From positions 278,287-342,286 of the forward strand of contig JAEBUN010000042.1 of the NCBI GenBank assembly GCA_023014365.1: a stretch of 64,000 nt of DNA. Direction: 5' to 3'. The stretch comes from Lepiota brunneoincarnata. Its lineage: Eukaryota; Basidiomycota; Agaricomycetes; Agaricales; Agaricaceae. Positions 22,018 to 33,448 of this stretch are shown piece after piece (the first letter of the stretch is position 1; every line of letters begins with the position of its first letter). Under the pieces are notes generated by a model. The model worked only from the letters and a program-made list of their open reading frames with translations, ran no database searches and was not told the DNA's origin. Both the position numbers and the translations under genes were made by a program.

Positions 22018-24215
22018 ATCTTTTTTTTTTTAAAAAAAAATCTCCAATTTATTATGTGGGCCACATACATCCATGCCATAACAGACACTGAATGAGCATG
22101 TGGGATCCAGGCCCCACCGTGGAGATATGTGGGCTGCAGGGGACAATCATCATCCCTGGCAAGCTGGAGAAACCATGCCTGCAATGGTCAGGATCTTGGA
22201 ACAGGTCAATCCAATGATCCTAACAAGACTGTACTTCCTCCTTGTGGAGGAAGTCAAGTAGGGTCTGGGGACAAGCCCTTACCCCAATGGGAGGCAATGA
22301 CCTCACAAAGCCATGTACCTGGGTATGGAAAGGCTACTTTCCACATGAAGGGACCTCCCAGAAGTGAGCTGAATGGGCCAGATCCCCAGCAAACCACTTG
22401 GCAAGAAGGTGGCACACCACTAGGGACTGGCCCTGGGTGGAGTGCACCAACAGGTCCACCACTCATCTGGCCAAGGCCATCAAGTCAGTGAACAGGACAA
22501 GACTTGCAGCATCCTTGACAGAAACTGCCCTGGACACCACCAGCCAGATGGCAAAGAGCTCAGCCTCAGGAGCTGTGACCCTCCCCCTGGGACGCTGGAC
22601 CACATGAATGTAGTCCAAGCCCCAGAAAACCTGAGCAGCTGAAACCACCTGGTGGACCCAGCAGGGCAGCAGACTCATGTCCTTTGCTGCCACCAGAACC
22701 CCCAGATCAGCCTGTAACCAGGCAAGAACCTGGTTGAGAGCCACAACATGGGCTGGCAGGGTGTCATCTGCCCTCTGGTCATACGAATGGAAGTGGACCC
22801 TCCCTGGAAACACATCCAAAAGATGGTGCCTAGGCCAGGCCTCCAGTGCAACAGTGTTGAAGGGCCCAGCCAGGGCAGCAAGATGCTGGTTAGCATTGAC
22901 AACTGGCCCCTTCACCTTGATCAACTCTTGGCAAGGAAGCCTTGCTATAGACCAGACATAAGACTGGAGATCACCACTGTAGCCCCAACCAAGGAGGGTA
23001 CAAACAGGGTGACCCAGAGCAAGTGTGGCATACCACAACTCAGCACAATTACGAAGCTTCTGGAGATGAAGATGAATGGGGATCAGGCCTGCAATAGCCC
23101 TGACCCCCCCATCAGGTGATGTCTTAAAGGTGCCAGTAATCCAGAGTGCAGCCTAACACTGCATCCAGTGGAGGTGGTCCAGAGCACCCTTGCACCTAGC
23201 ACCCTGGTAGTACTACAGATGACAGCTATACATGGCTATAGGAACCACACATGGCTGATAAAGCAGGTGCTTCTGATCAGGCAGAAGCCCCCAGACAGAA
23301 TTACCTAGCATCCCCATGGCCTTGACCATGGAGATAGCCTTGGTAGAGTAGAAGTGAACATGTTCCTTAAACATAAGGGCACAATCAAAGTAGAAACCCA
23401 AGTACCTCCAATAGGTCTTGGGCTGAAGAGGAGTGGCACCAGTGAATGGGGGAAACCCCAAGTCCACTGGGGGTTCTCACTAGAATGGTCCTGTGAGAAG
23501 TGAAACAGCTCAGACTTGTTGTGCTCCACTACAAGTGTAAACTGGGTAAAGGTGTCATGAACCACCTTGTAAGATCTGTGGAGGAGGATGCAGTTTGCAT
23601 CCAAGTCCCAGGCCTGTGCTATGATGGTGCTATTGTTGATATAAGACAGGAGCAAGAGGCCCAGATGAGGGAGCCCCTGCTCAATAATGTATATGGCCGG
23701 GGCCAGGTAGAGGCTGGACAGGATGGGTGAGAGAGCAGACCCCTGGCCCACCCCCACCTCCACCTGGAACAGTTCAGACAGGAAGGAGTTCCAGGCATAG
23801 CTGGTAAACCTCCCCATGAGATAAGTGAAAAACCTGCCAATGCAAGGGGAGAACCCCTGCCTGGCAAGAACCATGAGAAGCATCCTATGATTAAGGGATG
23901 GGAAGAACTGAGCAATGTTGAAGGCAAGAACACTTGTCTTCAACCTGTGAGCCCACCTGGCACAGATCAGGTGCACAAGATAGGCACCAGCATCTTCAGT
24001 GGATCTCTGGATCACACCACTGAACTGGTTTGGATGAAACATGCCAAACTTGACAGCCTCAAACTGCAAGCAGCATGAGATGATGAATTGGACTGGGACC
24101 AAGGCCATGGATAGCAAGACCCCTTTTGAAGTGGTATTTGCAAAGTGACCAGACCTGCAGAGAGTACATGAGTGGGGTGAGGAGTGTTGGGTTCATCACC
24201 CTGGTGGAGACAAAT
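22018..24215 (-). mobile_element. LINE copy 2, the longest copy, RT and RNase H, catalytically dead
   Basis: On the minus strand: RT N-terminal block LAFNIAQFFPSLNH, then VGVGQGSALSPILSSLYLAP, then YINNSTIIAQ where an active enzyme has two aspartates after the Tyr-x pair; RT thumb MLGNSVWGLLPDQ; and an RNase H-like end APEAELFAIWLVVSRA and LVLFTD. A T12-A9 run at about 22,020-22,040 marks the 3' tail side. Inserted in copia element 1. Catalytic Asp to Asn changes fit CpG to CpA. The 5' end near 24,215 abuts a second copia element. Confidence 0.88.
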
Positions 24216-24239
24216 TAGGGGACTGGACAAAGAAAGCTT

Positions 24240-26162
24240 GATGGCTCAGCTTTGATGATGAAAGCAATGGTATGTGTGTATGGTTCTCAGACACTGGTGC
24301 TGTCCGAATCGAGCATAACATCAGGTTCAGAAAGAATCTCAAGGGGGAGGAAAAGCCTACATACAAGATTTCCCCTGAACAGCCACCTGTCCCTCCTCCC
24401 ACTGCCAAAATCCCCAAAATTCAACCTCCAGATCCTCCTCACCAAGCTGCCAAAAACCCCACTGAGCATCCAACATGCATATGCAAACCTAGCCTGAAAG
24501 CTATAGAGATACTTGAGGGCCAAGCTGTTACTGCCATTGAGGAGCTAGAATGGGCAGACGTTCACTGCTTTGCAGCCAAAATGGAGTCTGCAGAGCCTCT
24601 AGAACCTCAAAACTGGCAAGAATTGAGGGGGAGAGCAGATGAAAAATCCTGGAAGGAAGCAATGAGGGAGGAGATCAAAATGCTAAAAGAGACAGATACC
24701 TGGGAGCTTGCAGATGCACCCCCTGGTGCAAACATTGTTGGATCAAAGTGGGTATTCAGAGCAAAAAAGGACACAGCTGGAAATGTCATACATTACAAGG
24801 CTTGCCTGGTAGCCCAAGGCTTCTCACAGGTACCAGGTGTTGACTATTTTGACACCTATGCCTCAGTTGCTTGCCTCCCATCCATTCACACCATCCTTGC
24901 CATTGCAGCTGCTTGAAATATGGAAGTTCACCAGATCGATATCAAAGGGGCATACCTAAATGGAAAGTTCATGGAAGGGGAGACCATTTACATGCACCAA
25001 CCGCCATGTTTTAAGGACCCAGAGCACCCTTACAAAGTCTGTTTACTGAAGAAACCACTATATGGGCTCAAATAATCTGGCTGGCAGTGGTATCAGAGAC
25101 TTTGCGAGATACTGGTGGATAATTCAGGACTTACCCATGCTGAGAGCAATCCCTGTGTGTTTTTCAAGCTTGACCCTCATGAATTAACCATTCTAGCTGT
25201 CCATGTGGATGACTGTACTGTTGTGGCAATGAAAACTGCACTCGTTGAGTGGCTAAAGGGCTGCATGGGTGAATTTGTGGAGGTAATGGACATGGGGGAA
25301 ATACACTGGCTTCTGGGAATTGAGGTGAAGAGACTTAGAGAGGAAGGAACACTGTCACTGTCACAACATGCTTACATCAATGCCTCTCTCTGCTGTTTTG
25401 GCCTCAAGGATGCCAAACCCACCTCCCTGCCCATGGACCCATCCATCCAGCTCACAAGTGACCAGTGTCCCAAGACCACAACTGAGATCGCATGGATGGC
25501 CAATGTCCCCTATCGTGAAGCTGTTGGTATGCTTATGTATGCAGCTCTTGGCACTTGCCCAGACATCACTTATGCTGTGCAACTTCTCTCATGCTTCTCA
25601 CACAACCCTGGAGAGGCCCACTGGGAGGCCATAAAATGGGTTTTTCATTACCTTAAAACCACTTGCGACCTCTGGCTCACTTATGGCAGCACCAGAAACC
25701 TCCTCAAAGGATACACTGATGCTGATGGATCTATGGCTGAAGATTGCTGAGCAACCTCCAGGTTTGCTTTCCTGGTCAACAGAGGTGCTGTCTCATGGAG
25801 TGCGAAGAAACAGGAGCTGGTTACTGTATCCACAACAGAATCTGAGTATGTTACTGCTACCCATGCTGCTAAGGAAGCCCTCTGGCTTTGTTCCTTTGTC
25901 TCAGAAGTCTTCTCTCCCACCACCCTCTTCTCTGATAGCCAATCTGCCATCGCGCTTGCTCAAGACCACCAGTTTCATGCCTGGACCAAACATATTGACA
26001 TCAGATACCATTTTATCTGCTGGACAATTGAAGAGGGGAAAATTTGGCTCATTTATTGCCCCACAGATGATATGGTTGCTGATATATTCACAAAGGCACT
26101 CCCCTCCCCCAAAGTCAAGCATTTCACATGTGCTCTTGGTCTCAGCACAGTTTGAGGAGGAG
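24240..26162 (+). pseudogene. Ty1/copia element 2, reverse transcriptase and RNase H, decayed
   Basis: A different copia family from element 1. Frames 24,272-24,916 and 25,115-25,750 carry EAMREEIKMLKETDTWELAD, VGSKWVFRAKKDTAGNVIHY, AQGFSQVPGVDYFDTYAS, QIDIKGAYLNG, a Y-G-L-K block, the RT box VHVDDCTVV (kept DD), MGEIHWLLGIEV, and then RNase H with TDADGSMAEDC, SWSAKKQELVTVSTTESEYV, SDSQSAIAL and KHIDIRYHF, ending DIFTKALPSPKVKHF. Stops at 24,914, 25,073 and 25,748 break it. Integrase and 5' LTR are missing at the LINE junction. Confidence 0.9.
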
Positions 26163-26425
26163 TGTTGGAGCACCCAAATGCGTTCCTGAGACCATGGGAC
26201 TCAATGCGAGGGTCGAGACTCAACAGCAACACAACCCTGCAGTCTCAGCCCTCCTTGCTTGCCACATAAATATACTCTGTCCACACTATTGCTCTCTTGG
26301 ACATGAACATTCAACCACATAGGATACTACTTAACCTAGACCATTTGTTTAAGACAACTTCCCTCAGTTCTCGTTGTAAACAAGTGCTGAGGTGAGCTCC
26401 ATAAATTATCCCACTTGTTCCTACA
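26163..26425 (+). repeat. copia element 2 3' LTR
   Basis: Follows a purine tract GAGGAGGAG directly after the element 2 RNase H end. Begins TGTTGGA and ends TCCTACA, imperfect inverted ends of a 263-bp copia-size LTR. No partner LTR is in the window, so boundaries rest on ends and position only. Confidence 0.7.
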
Positions 26426-26469
26426 GATGTTAATGCTATGTAGTTTTTAATCTTTCTTACAAATCAATC

Positions 26470-27694
26470 ATATCCTCTCTCTCTTAGACAAGGGGATTTC
26501 TGCTATCCAAATCTCTTCTATTATGGGTCTGGGCCTTAGTACCATATCCAGACTTTACTCCAAACATTGATCAACACATTCCAAGTCTGCTGGTGGCCAC
26601 CCACCTAAGCTTTCCTCCTCCAACACCCAATATGCCATCAAACTTATCACCTCCCAAAAAGTTGATAATGCTGTCCAGGTTACCAAATCACTTCAAGGTG
26701 TGACCCAGCAATCTCTCTCTGCCAGCATATTTTGCAGGGCACTCAAGAGAGCTGGAATGAAAGCTGTAGTCAAGGTAAAACAATCTTTTCTCAGCATGGC
26801 TCACCAGCAGAAGAGAATGAAGTGGGCAGAAGCACATACCAACTGGACTCTGGAAGACTGGAAGAGGGTGGTTTGGTCAGATGAGACTAAAATCAATTGT
26901 TTGGGATCAGATAGGAGGCATTGGGTTTGACAACAGGGGTCAGAGAAGCTAAAAGCTAGGCTGGTAGATGGAAATAGGAAGTTTGGAGGAGGTTCCATCA
27001 TGGTCTGGGGCTGTATGTTGTGGGAAGGGGGGGAATTCCCATGTAGAATTGAAGGGAAGATGGATGCTGACATTTATGTCAACATTTTGGAGGATGAACT
27101 GCAGCAGAGCCTTAGGTGGTACAAGAAAAAGACAAGGGATGTTATCTTCTAGCAAGACAATGACCCCCAAGCACAAGAGCAGGACAGCCACAAAGTGGTT
27201 TAAAAAAGCTAAAATGGAGGTAATGGTATGGCCCCTACAGTCTCTTGACCTCAACCCTATTGAACATCTATGGACTTACATCAAAAGGAGGCTAGAGGAG
27301 TATGATACTCTTCCTGGGGGAATATTGGAGTTGTGGGAGAGGACAGAGGCAGACTGGAATAAGATTCCACTGTCAGTGTCAGAATTTGATTGAAAGTATG
27401 CCTAGGAGGGTTCAGCTTATTTTGCAGGCTAGGGGGGGCTATACCAAGTACTGAATACCTATAATTGTATATTGTGTTTAATGAGCTGCAAAACCTTTCC
27501 AATGCACTGAAAATATTATTTAATTCACCACATTCCCAAAAAGGAATATTATGTAATTATAACTATACCAATCTGTAGATAAGATATAGGAGTATATATT
27601 TTTAAAATATGAAGTCCCTAGCTTTAGAGATACCAAAGCTATTCAAGGAATAAGTGAAAGTAAAAAAACACTGGAAGGGTGTTGATGCCTACTG
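26470..27694 (+). mobile_element. Tc1/mariner element C, right part with transposase remnant
   Basis: The transposase reads MGLGLSTISRLYSKH, then ALKRAGMKAVVKVK, WTLEDWKRVVWSDETKINCL (first catalytic D), FGGGSIMVWGCMLW and ILEDELQQSLRWY, and is then broken by stops. The right inverted repeat (about 27,495-27,694) matches the TIR style of element B and ends ACTG before TA. The left end is missing; copia 2's LTR lies there. Related to the Tc1 at 37,108-38,711. Confidence 0.85.
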
Positions 27695-27951
27695 TAAATC
27701 AGGTTGTCATAGCTATGACAACTGTATAGTATAGCCATTGCAGAACCAGGTATCTAACTAACATCCTTGCAAGGTTGTCACATTCTCATCAGTGGAGTGT
27801 TATATTGGACCAAGGACATTAAGCATTCATATGTGGCTATGACCCTCCATACATAAAAATTTGTTTCCAAGTCAAATTCCCTCAGTCTCCCCTCAATGAC
27901 AAGCATGTCCATAGTAATGGAGAGAAAGCCTGCTGCTGATATAACTGTATT
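27695..27951. other. Junction between transposon island and gene block
   Basis: Nothing recognisable in about 260 bp between the Tc1 end and the P5A ATPase stop codon. CpG frequency rises abruptly at about 27,960, where the host gene begins. Confidence 0.5.
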
Positions 27952-30900
27952 TTAATGTGATTTGTCTAAATTAGCTCTAGGCAGTGTTTCTTGTTCCAAA
28001 CGCCGCCTCTCCCGTCTTTCACGGCCCTTGGTTACCATTCCCTTGGGCTCAAGGTCTGCAAACAGGGATTTACAAACTTTCTCAATGACCCAGCAGCCAA
28101 TAAAATCCAAAATCATGGTGAGTGTGAGCCGGAATTTGAACTCCACCAACAGTCAATATAATTCATAGCGAGAGAGGGCATTGTTCACATACAGGATCAG
28201 TCATTTCCACAATTTGGAGCCATCGATTAAGCTCTGGCATAAAGTCTGTGGCTCCGCAGAAGGCAACAGCACTTGCACCCACTAAGCCCCAATACAAGGC
28301 CGAGTTTTCACGGATGCCCTCGCGGAATGGCCGTCCCTACATAAACATCAATATGTTGTATTTGCAAGGGAAAGCCGGTGACAAACTTGGAAGTTAATAG
28401 CAAACGTTGAGACTTGCTGGGACAAACCAAGAAGATAAATGGCAGTGTTGAGAAGATTTGGCTCGAACTTGGCTTCTAAGTCGATTAATCCATGCCTGGA
28501 GAAACATGTCTTGGTAACCATTTCAATGTAGTGGAAAATTACTTACTCTTCGTACGTCCGCGTAAGGTCAGTGATATAGACCAATGACACAATATGCAAA
28601 GCAAATTGAAGTAGCACCGACAAAAGGACGTAAAAGTTGAATATACTGCCCAGAGGTCGTTCCCGAGATAGCTTCTCAACAGGCTATGGTGGGGTAAATC
28701 CATTAGGCATCAAAGCACAACAATAGTACCAACCTTGGCACGAGAAATGCACAAGAAGCAGACAGACATCAACATCCCCGTGATGGTAACTTGGTAATCA
28801 CCAAATTTGATACCATCCAAGTATTGAACGCTCAGACTGTAGGCAGTTATCAAACAGTTGAGAGCCAAGATCTTATACATTTGAATCGTGGCAACAAGTG
28901 TGCATCGACCCTGTCGGATGATGTGTGTGACTGAAGTTATGCAATCAGTCATCACCAAAGTCTCCCGAAAGAAACAAAAACATACTGGCCGAAACATGGG
29001 AGAGTTTTGAGGTGAATGGGGCAGCACAAGATGCATCTCCGAGCTTGATCTTTGGCACCTCCTCTTCACCTTCCATCTCTGCTAACTTGTCGGTGATGGA
29101 TGCAAGATCGAACTGCAGGCAAATGATGGGGTTCACTATAAGGGACATTCGGAGACGATGCTCACCTTCTCCATAGGGTTGCGTTGACGGGCCACCTGTT
29201 GATTTGCGGCCGCTTGCTGCTGGGCTTTGACAGCATCAGGAACAAGATGGACAATAGCAGGAGGAACCGGGGGGGGTGGTTGGTTGAATCGAGCAGAAAT
29301 GCTGAGCTGACTCTCGTAGACTTTCTTGATTCGCTCCAATTTCTGCCGCTCGGCAATTTTCTGTAAGTCTTCGGGCGTTCCATCCAACAAAGCCACTCCT
29401 ATATGGGCTTGTTTGAGTGCGCCAACGTCGTTAGTACCGTCCCCAGCCATTAGAGTGATATAACCGAGAGTCTTGAGACTTGTAAGAATATGTTCCTTCT
29501 GCAGAGGCGAGACTCTGGCGTAGACCCAAGTGTTTTGAACTAGATCGTTCCAACTGCGCTTTTGTTCGAATTGCCTCATTGCAACGCCAGTGATACAGAT
29601 GTCGTATTCGTTGAAAAGAGAAGTGTCCAGTGGTTCCGAAGGGTCAACCGGAATGACTTTGCTTTCGTCAACTGTGCGCCATGCAAGATCTGAAGTATCG
29701 AATTTAAGCTTCTTGCAGAAAGCCCACCAGTGTATGTTCTTACCCCCTTCATGTTGCGGATTTTCCTTGAGATCAAGAATCAGGACCTCACGATCGACGA
29801 TCTCAACATCGCGAGCAACGTGGACAGCAGTAAGAGGGTTGTCTCCTGTGATCATGACACACTAGGCTTCTCTGTAAGAAATTGCTTGCCATACGCCTAA
29901 TGAATACTTACGCGATGGGAAGAGTCGGCAAGCATTTTAAGTGCTTCCACTGCATCAGCTTTGAGAGGGCAGTGGAAGACGAGGAATCCGACAAATTGTA
30001 AATTGCTTTCGACCTGATCGCGGGGTAACTTATTGATCTAAGAGCAGCGATGAACCACAGCATGTACAGGGAGAGAGGACTCTAGATCTTACCTTGTCTA
30101 CAGTTATTAGCTCTAATTCTTTCATCGCCAGGGCCAAGACACGGCTTCCTTTCCTTGTGAACCACTTATATGTGTCATCATAGTGTGCAGGTACAACATT
30201 CAAAAATCGTTTGATTGTTTCCGGGGCCCCCTTCACTGAAACCAGAGTCTTTCCACCAGGGAGAGTTGAAACCGTCGACATGCGTTTCAGGGCGGATGAG
30301 AACTGGAATCTTCGGCGAATGTGAATCTGCAACTTTGGTGCACCAAGATAACCGGGAGCCACGATGTCGCCTGTGGCCATTTGAGCTCCGGTGAAAGATC
30401 GCGAATCGGGTTCGAACCAACCTTTTCCAAGCGTCCACTCAAGTGCTTCCAATGTCGTCTTTTCCATTGGATCTCCCACAATTGTACCATCATCGAGTTT
30501 CACTAAAGCATGCGCAGCAGCGAGGCAAAGAGTAGTCTCCCTCGAAACTTCTTTCACATTTGAAAGCCTCCTCAGATCAGTCCCACTATAGCATACTGTT
30601 CAGCCCATTCTCCTGTTCTGATGACAACGACTTACTCGACGCCTGCAACGCCCTCAAGAACGAGGTTTTCCGCAGTGATGGTACCAGTCTTGTCGAAACA
30701 ACAAACGTCAACACGACCTGCAAATGGAATGCGGAAGGGTTCGGTACAGAATATTGCTTCGAACAAAACATAAGCCGATGAAGGTGAACAGATTTCAGAC
30801 ACACTAACCCGACTTAGAGAGGGCTACCAGCGAAGCGTTAACAGCCAGCGACAACTCCATGGGGAGCTCCGGAGGAACCACGCTAGTGATAATGAGAATG

Positions 30901-32560
30901 CAGTCCAGCAGAAGTTTTGACTTTTTCAAATCACGCTCAATACCTAAACCAGAAAGTAAAATGGTCGTACCAGGCTTAAAAATAGTAAACCTACCTTTCG
31001 TCCACACGTACCAGCTCGCAGCGATGGCAAAAATCAAGAGGAAACCGATGAAGAGGAACGACTCAAGGTTATTGGCGGAGACGCGTTCAGTAGAGAAGAT
31101 CATTGTCCTGACTAGCTGGCCCTGAGCAGTTCCAAACCCAGTGCGGAGTACAACTCCAAGGCATCCACCATCCGGAGTCTTGATAGGTGAAGGTATCTCC
31201 GCTTCAATGAAATTGAGGGGGTGTACTTATGGAGAACATGAGAACATACCCGACGGTGTTGCTTGAAGAATCTTAGTCCCACTGAATAGGACAGTGTTCT
31301 TGTGTGCATCATCGATATCAAGAGGTTCTGTGCCTTCACGAAGTTGGATAGACTCCTTAAGGAGAGGGGTAGATTCTCCAGAAAGCATTGCTTCGTTGAC
31401 AATGACAGTGCCATTGACAAGAAGGACATCTGCAGGAACGGTAGTCTCGTTTTGGGAGCATGCTTTTGGGTTGATTCAATCAGTGTACTTCTGTCCATAA
31501 TGGGTCTACTCACCGACAGAAACAACATCTCCAGGCAATAGTTTGTCAGTCCGGATCTCAACCCACTTCGAACCCCGGTAGCACTGGATGGGATATGGGA
31601 CAATGGACATGGTCCTGAACTCGGTCAAAGTGCGAACACGCTAGCGAACATTTAAATATAGAAACAATGAGTGAGAGGCAACCATACCTGATAGACGACA
31701 GTACACTCGAACACAACCAACATGAAGAGAGTGAACAAGCTGTAATACCAGTACTCGTCCAAGCACCAGAGAGCCACACAAAATACTTGGAAGACGAAGA
31801 ATGGGGCTGTTGCTTGCTCTCCAAACAACTCAGAGAAGGAGGGGATCGGGATATTAAACTCGTTCTCGCCATAGAGGCTATACAAAGCGGCGAGGCGGTC
31901 AAGTTTTAGACTTTCGGGTCTGAGAAAAGATTCCAGAGGAGGCTTGCTAGAGGAGGGATAAGGGAGGCGACCAAAAGTCAAGGGGTTGGTTGAAGTGATG
32001 GTGTAAGTATCGCGTTGGTAATTAAAGGTATACGAAGTGAGGTCGCCGGAATCCTTGTGCTGCAAAGGCACAATATCGCCCTGTCCACGATGCAGCTTGG
32101 GCACGATACGGATGCGGTCTGCTTCCTCAATGATACGCGCCTTCAGAGAGTCAAGCATTAGAATTTGTATGTTAAAATTTGATGACGCACCTTTCTCGTA
32201 GTTACCCAGGCCCGGGCACCTGCACTCCATCGAGTGACCAGGAAGCTCAATGCATGGGCCACGCCAAGTGTGGTGCAAGCAAGAAAAGTCCACTCTTCAC
32301 TTCCGAGCCAGTCGTCATACTTGAGAATATAGGCGTAGGCGAGGAGAGGATATAGAGATAGGAAAGGGAAGGTATATAGGTGTGTTTGCCACGGAATAGC
32401 GACGTGCAAACTGGCACGCTCAATTTCTGGAGAAACGACTGATACGGAAGTCCTGCATCATCGTATGAGCGGGCACACACACGCAATACAGGTCACCGAA
32501 AACGTACATTAAGGATTAAAGGCTGCGTCTGCAGCAGCGACGGTAATGTACTTCTGTCTC
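27952..32560 (-). CDS. SPF1: P5A-type P-type ATPase (SPF1 / ATP13A1-like), ER membrane
   Basis: A P5A ATPase; this family acts in the ER membrane and removes misinserted transmembrane helices. Seen here: N-terminal membrane region ([37 protein letters not shown]), the P5A signature [20 protein letters not shown], the phosphorylation site DKTGTIT at 30,680-30,694, the nucleotide-binding region ([13 protein letters not shown]), the hinge [17 protein letters not shown] near 29,425-29,455, and a C-terminus with [20 protein letters not shown] ending at 27,952. Several introns interrupt it. I could not place the first ATG: the expected N-terminus QPLILN is readable near 32,515-32,530 before a GTACGT donor, but no in-frame ATG is visible upstream, so the 5' end is approximate. 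Divergent from eL38, 260 bp away. Confidence 0.93.
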
Positions 32561-32821
32561 CAATACAATTGTCAGGGTAGGAGGGTGTATAGCTGGCGTC
32601 CCCAGAAGAGCAGACTGGTCTGTGCTGGCGGCAAGAAAAGTTGGGTCAGGATACCGAACCTCGTGACGTGTCCCCAGTGCACGTGATACGTTCTCCTACG
32701 TAAATAGCACATCGAGATCTCGCCCTACCGGACATCAGCGAGTAATATACATAACCACAAAATAAAGTTCAGACCCACCTGCGCAGAGACGATCAACTTG
32801 CACCCAGAACCACTATCGACG

Positions 32822-33235
32822 ATGGTAATACTTCCCTTGCTATTTTGTGCCCACATAGACGATGCTGACCCGCATCTACTCAAGGCAAAGGAAATCAAAA
32901 ACATCAAGTGGTTTATCAAAATCACACAACGCAAGGATGCCTCCGGTGCGTGCAACCGTCCAATACACCCCCCTCTCAACCTGATTGTTCAAATACTCAG
33001 AGGTCCGCATAATTCGAACCCGCTTGAAAAACAACACAAAGAGATTGTTCAAGTTTAAGGTCCGATGTACTCGGTACCTCTACGTCCTCGTCATCAACGA
33101 TCCCGAGAAAGCAGACAAACTGAAGCAGAGTCTACCACCGGGTATGCAAGTCCGTTTGTCTTGGAACAAATATCTCACATCAGTTGACACCCAGGACTCA
33201 CCATCGTCGAAATCCCCCGCCCCAAAAAGAAGTAG
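32822..33235 (+). CDS. RPL38: Ribosomal protein eL38
   Basis: Component of the 60S ribosomal subunit. Four exons: 32,822-32,824, 32,885-32,945, 33,001-33,141 and 33,195-33,235, giving 81 codons plus stop. The first exon is just the ATG, followed by a 60-nt intron GTAATA...CAAG. The protein has [40 protein letters not shown] and [17 protein letters not shown], matching eL38 throughout; family length is about 70-80 residues. Phases agree at each junction. It shares its upstream region with the divergent P5A ATPase and converges on the site-2 protease gene. Confidence 0.93.
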
Positions 33236-33448
33236 ATTGCTCTTCAGTCCCTCCCGCCATATTTCACCGGAGTGGGGACCCATGTATAGCCTAATACACT
33301 CACAGTATATACACGCACACTTTCGTGTAATCCATTGACGACTTCTTGCCAATCTAAATGGAGAATGCTCTTTGCAAGGATAATAGCTGAGGCTTCAATG
33401 TCGTACTGATGCATCTACCTGTTGATCCTCCCTCTAAACCACTTTCCT

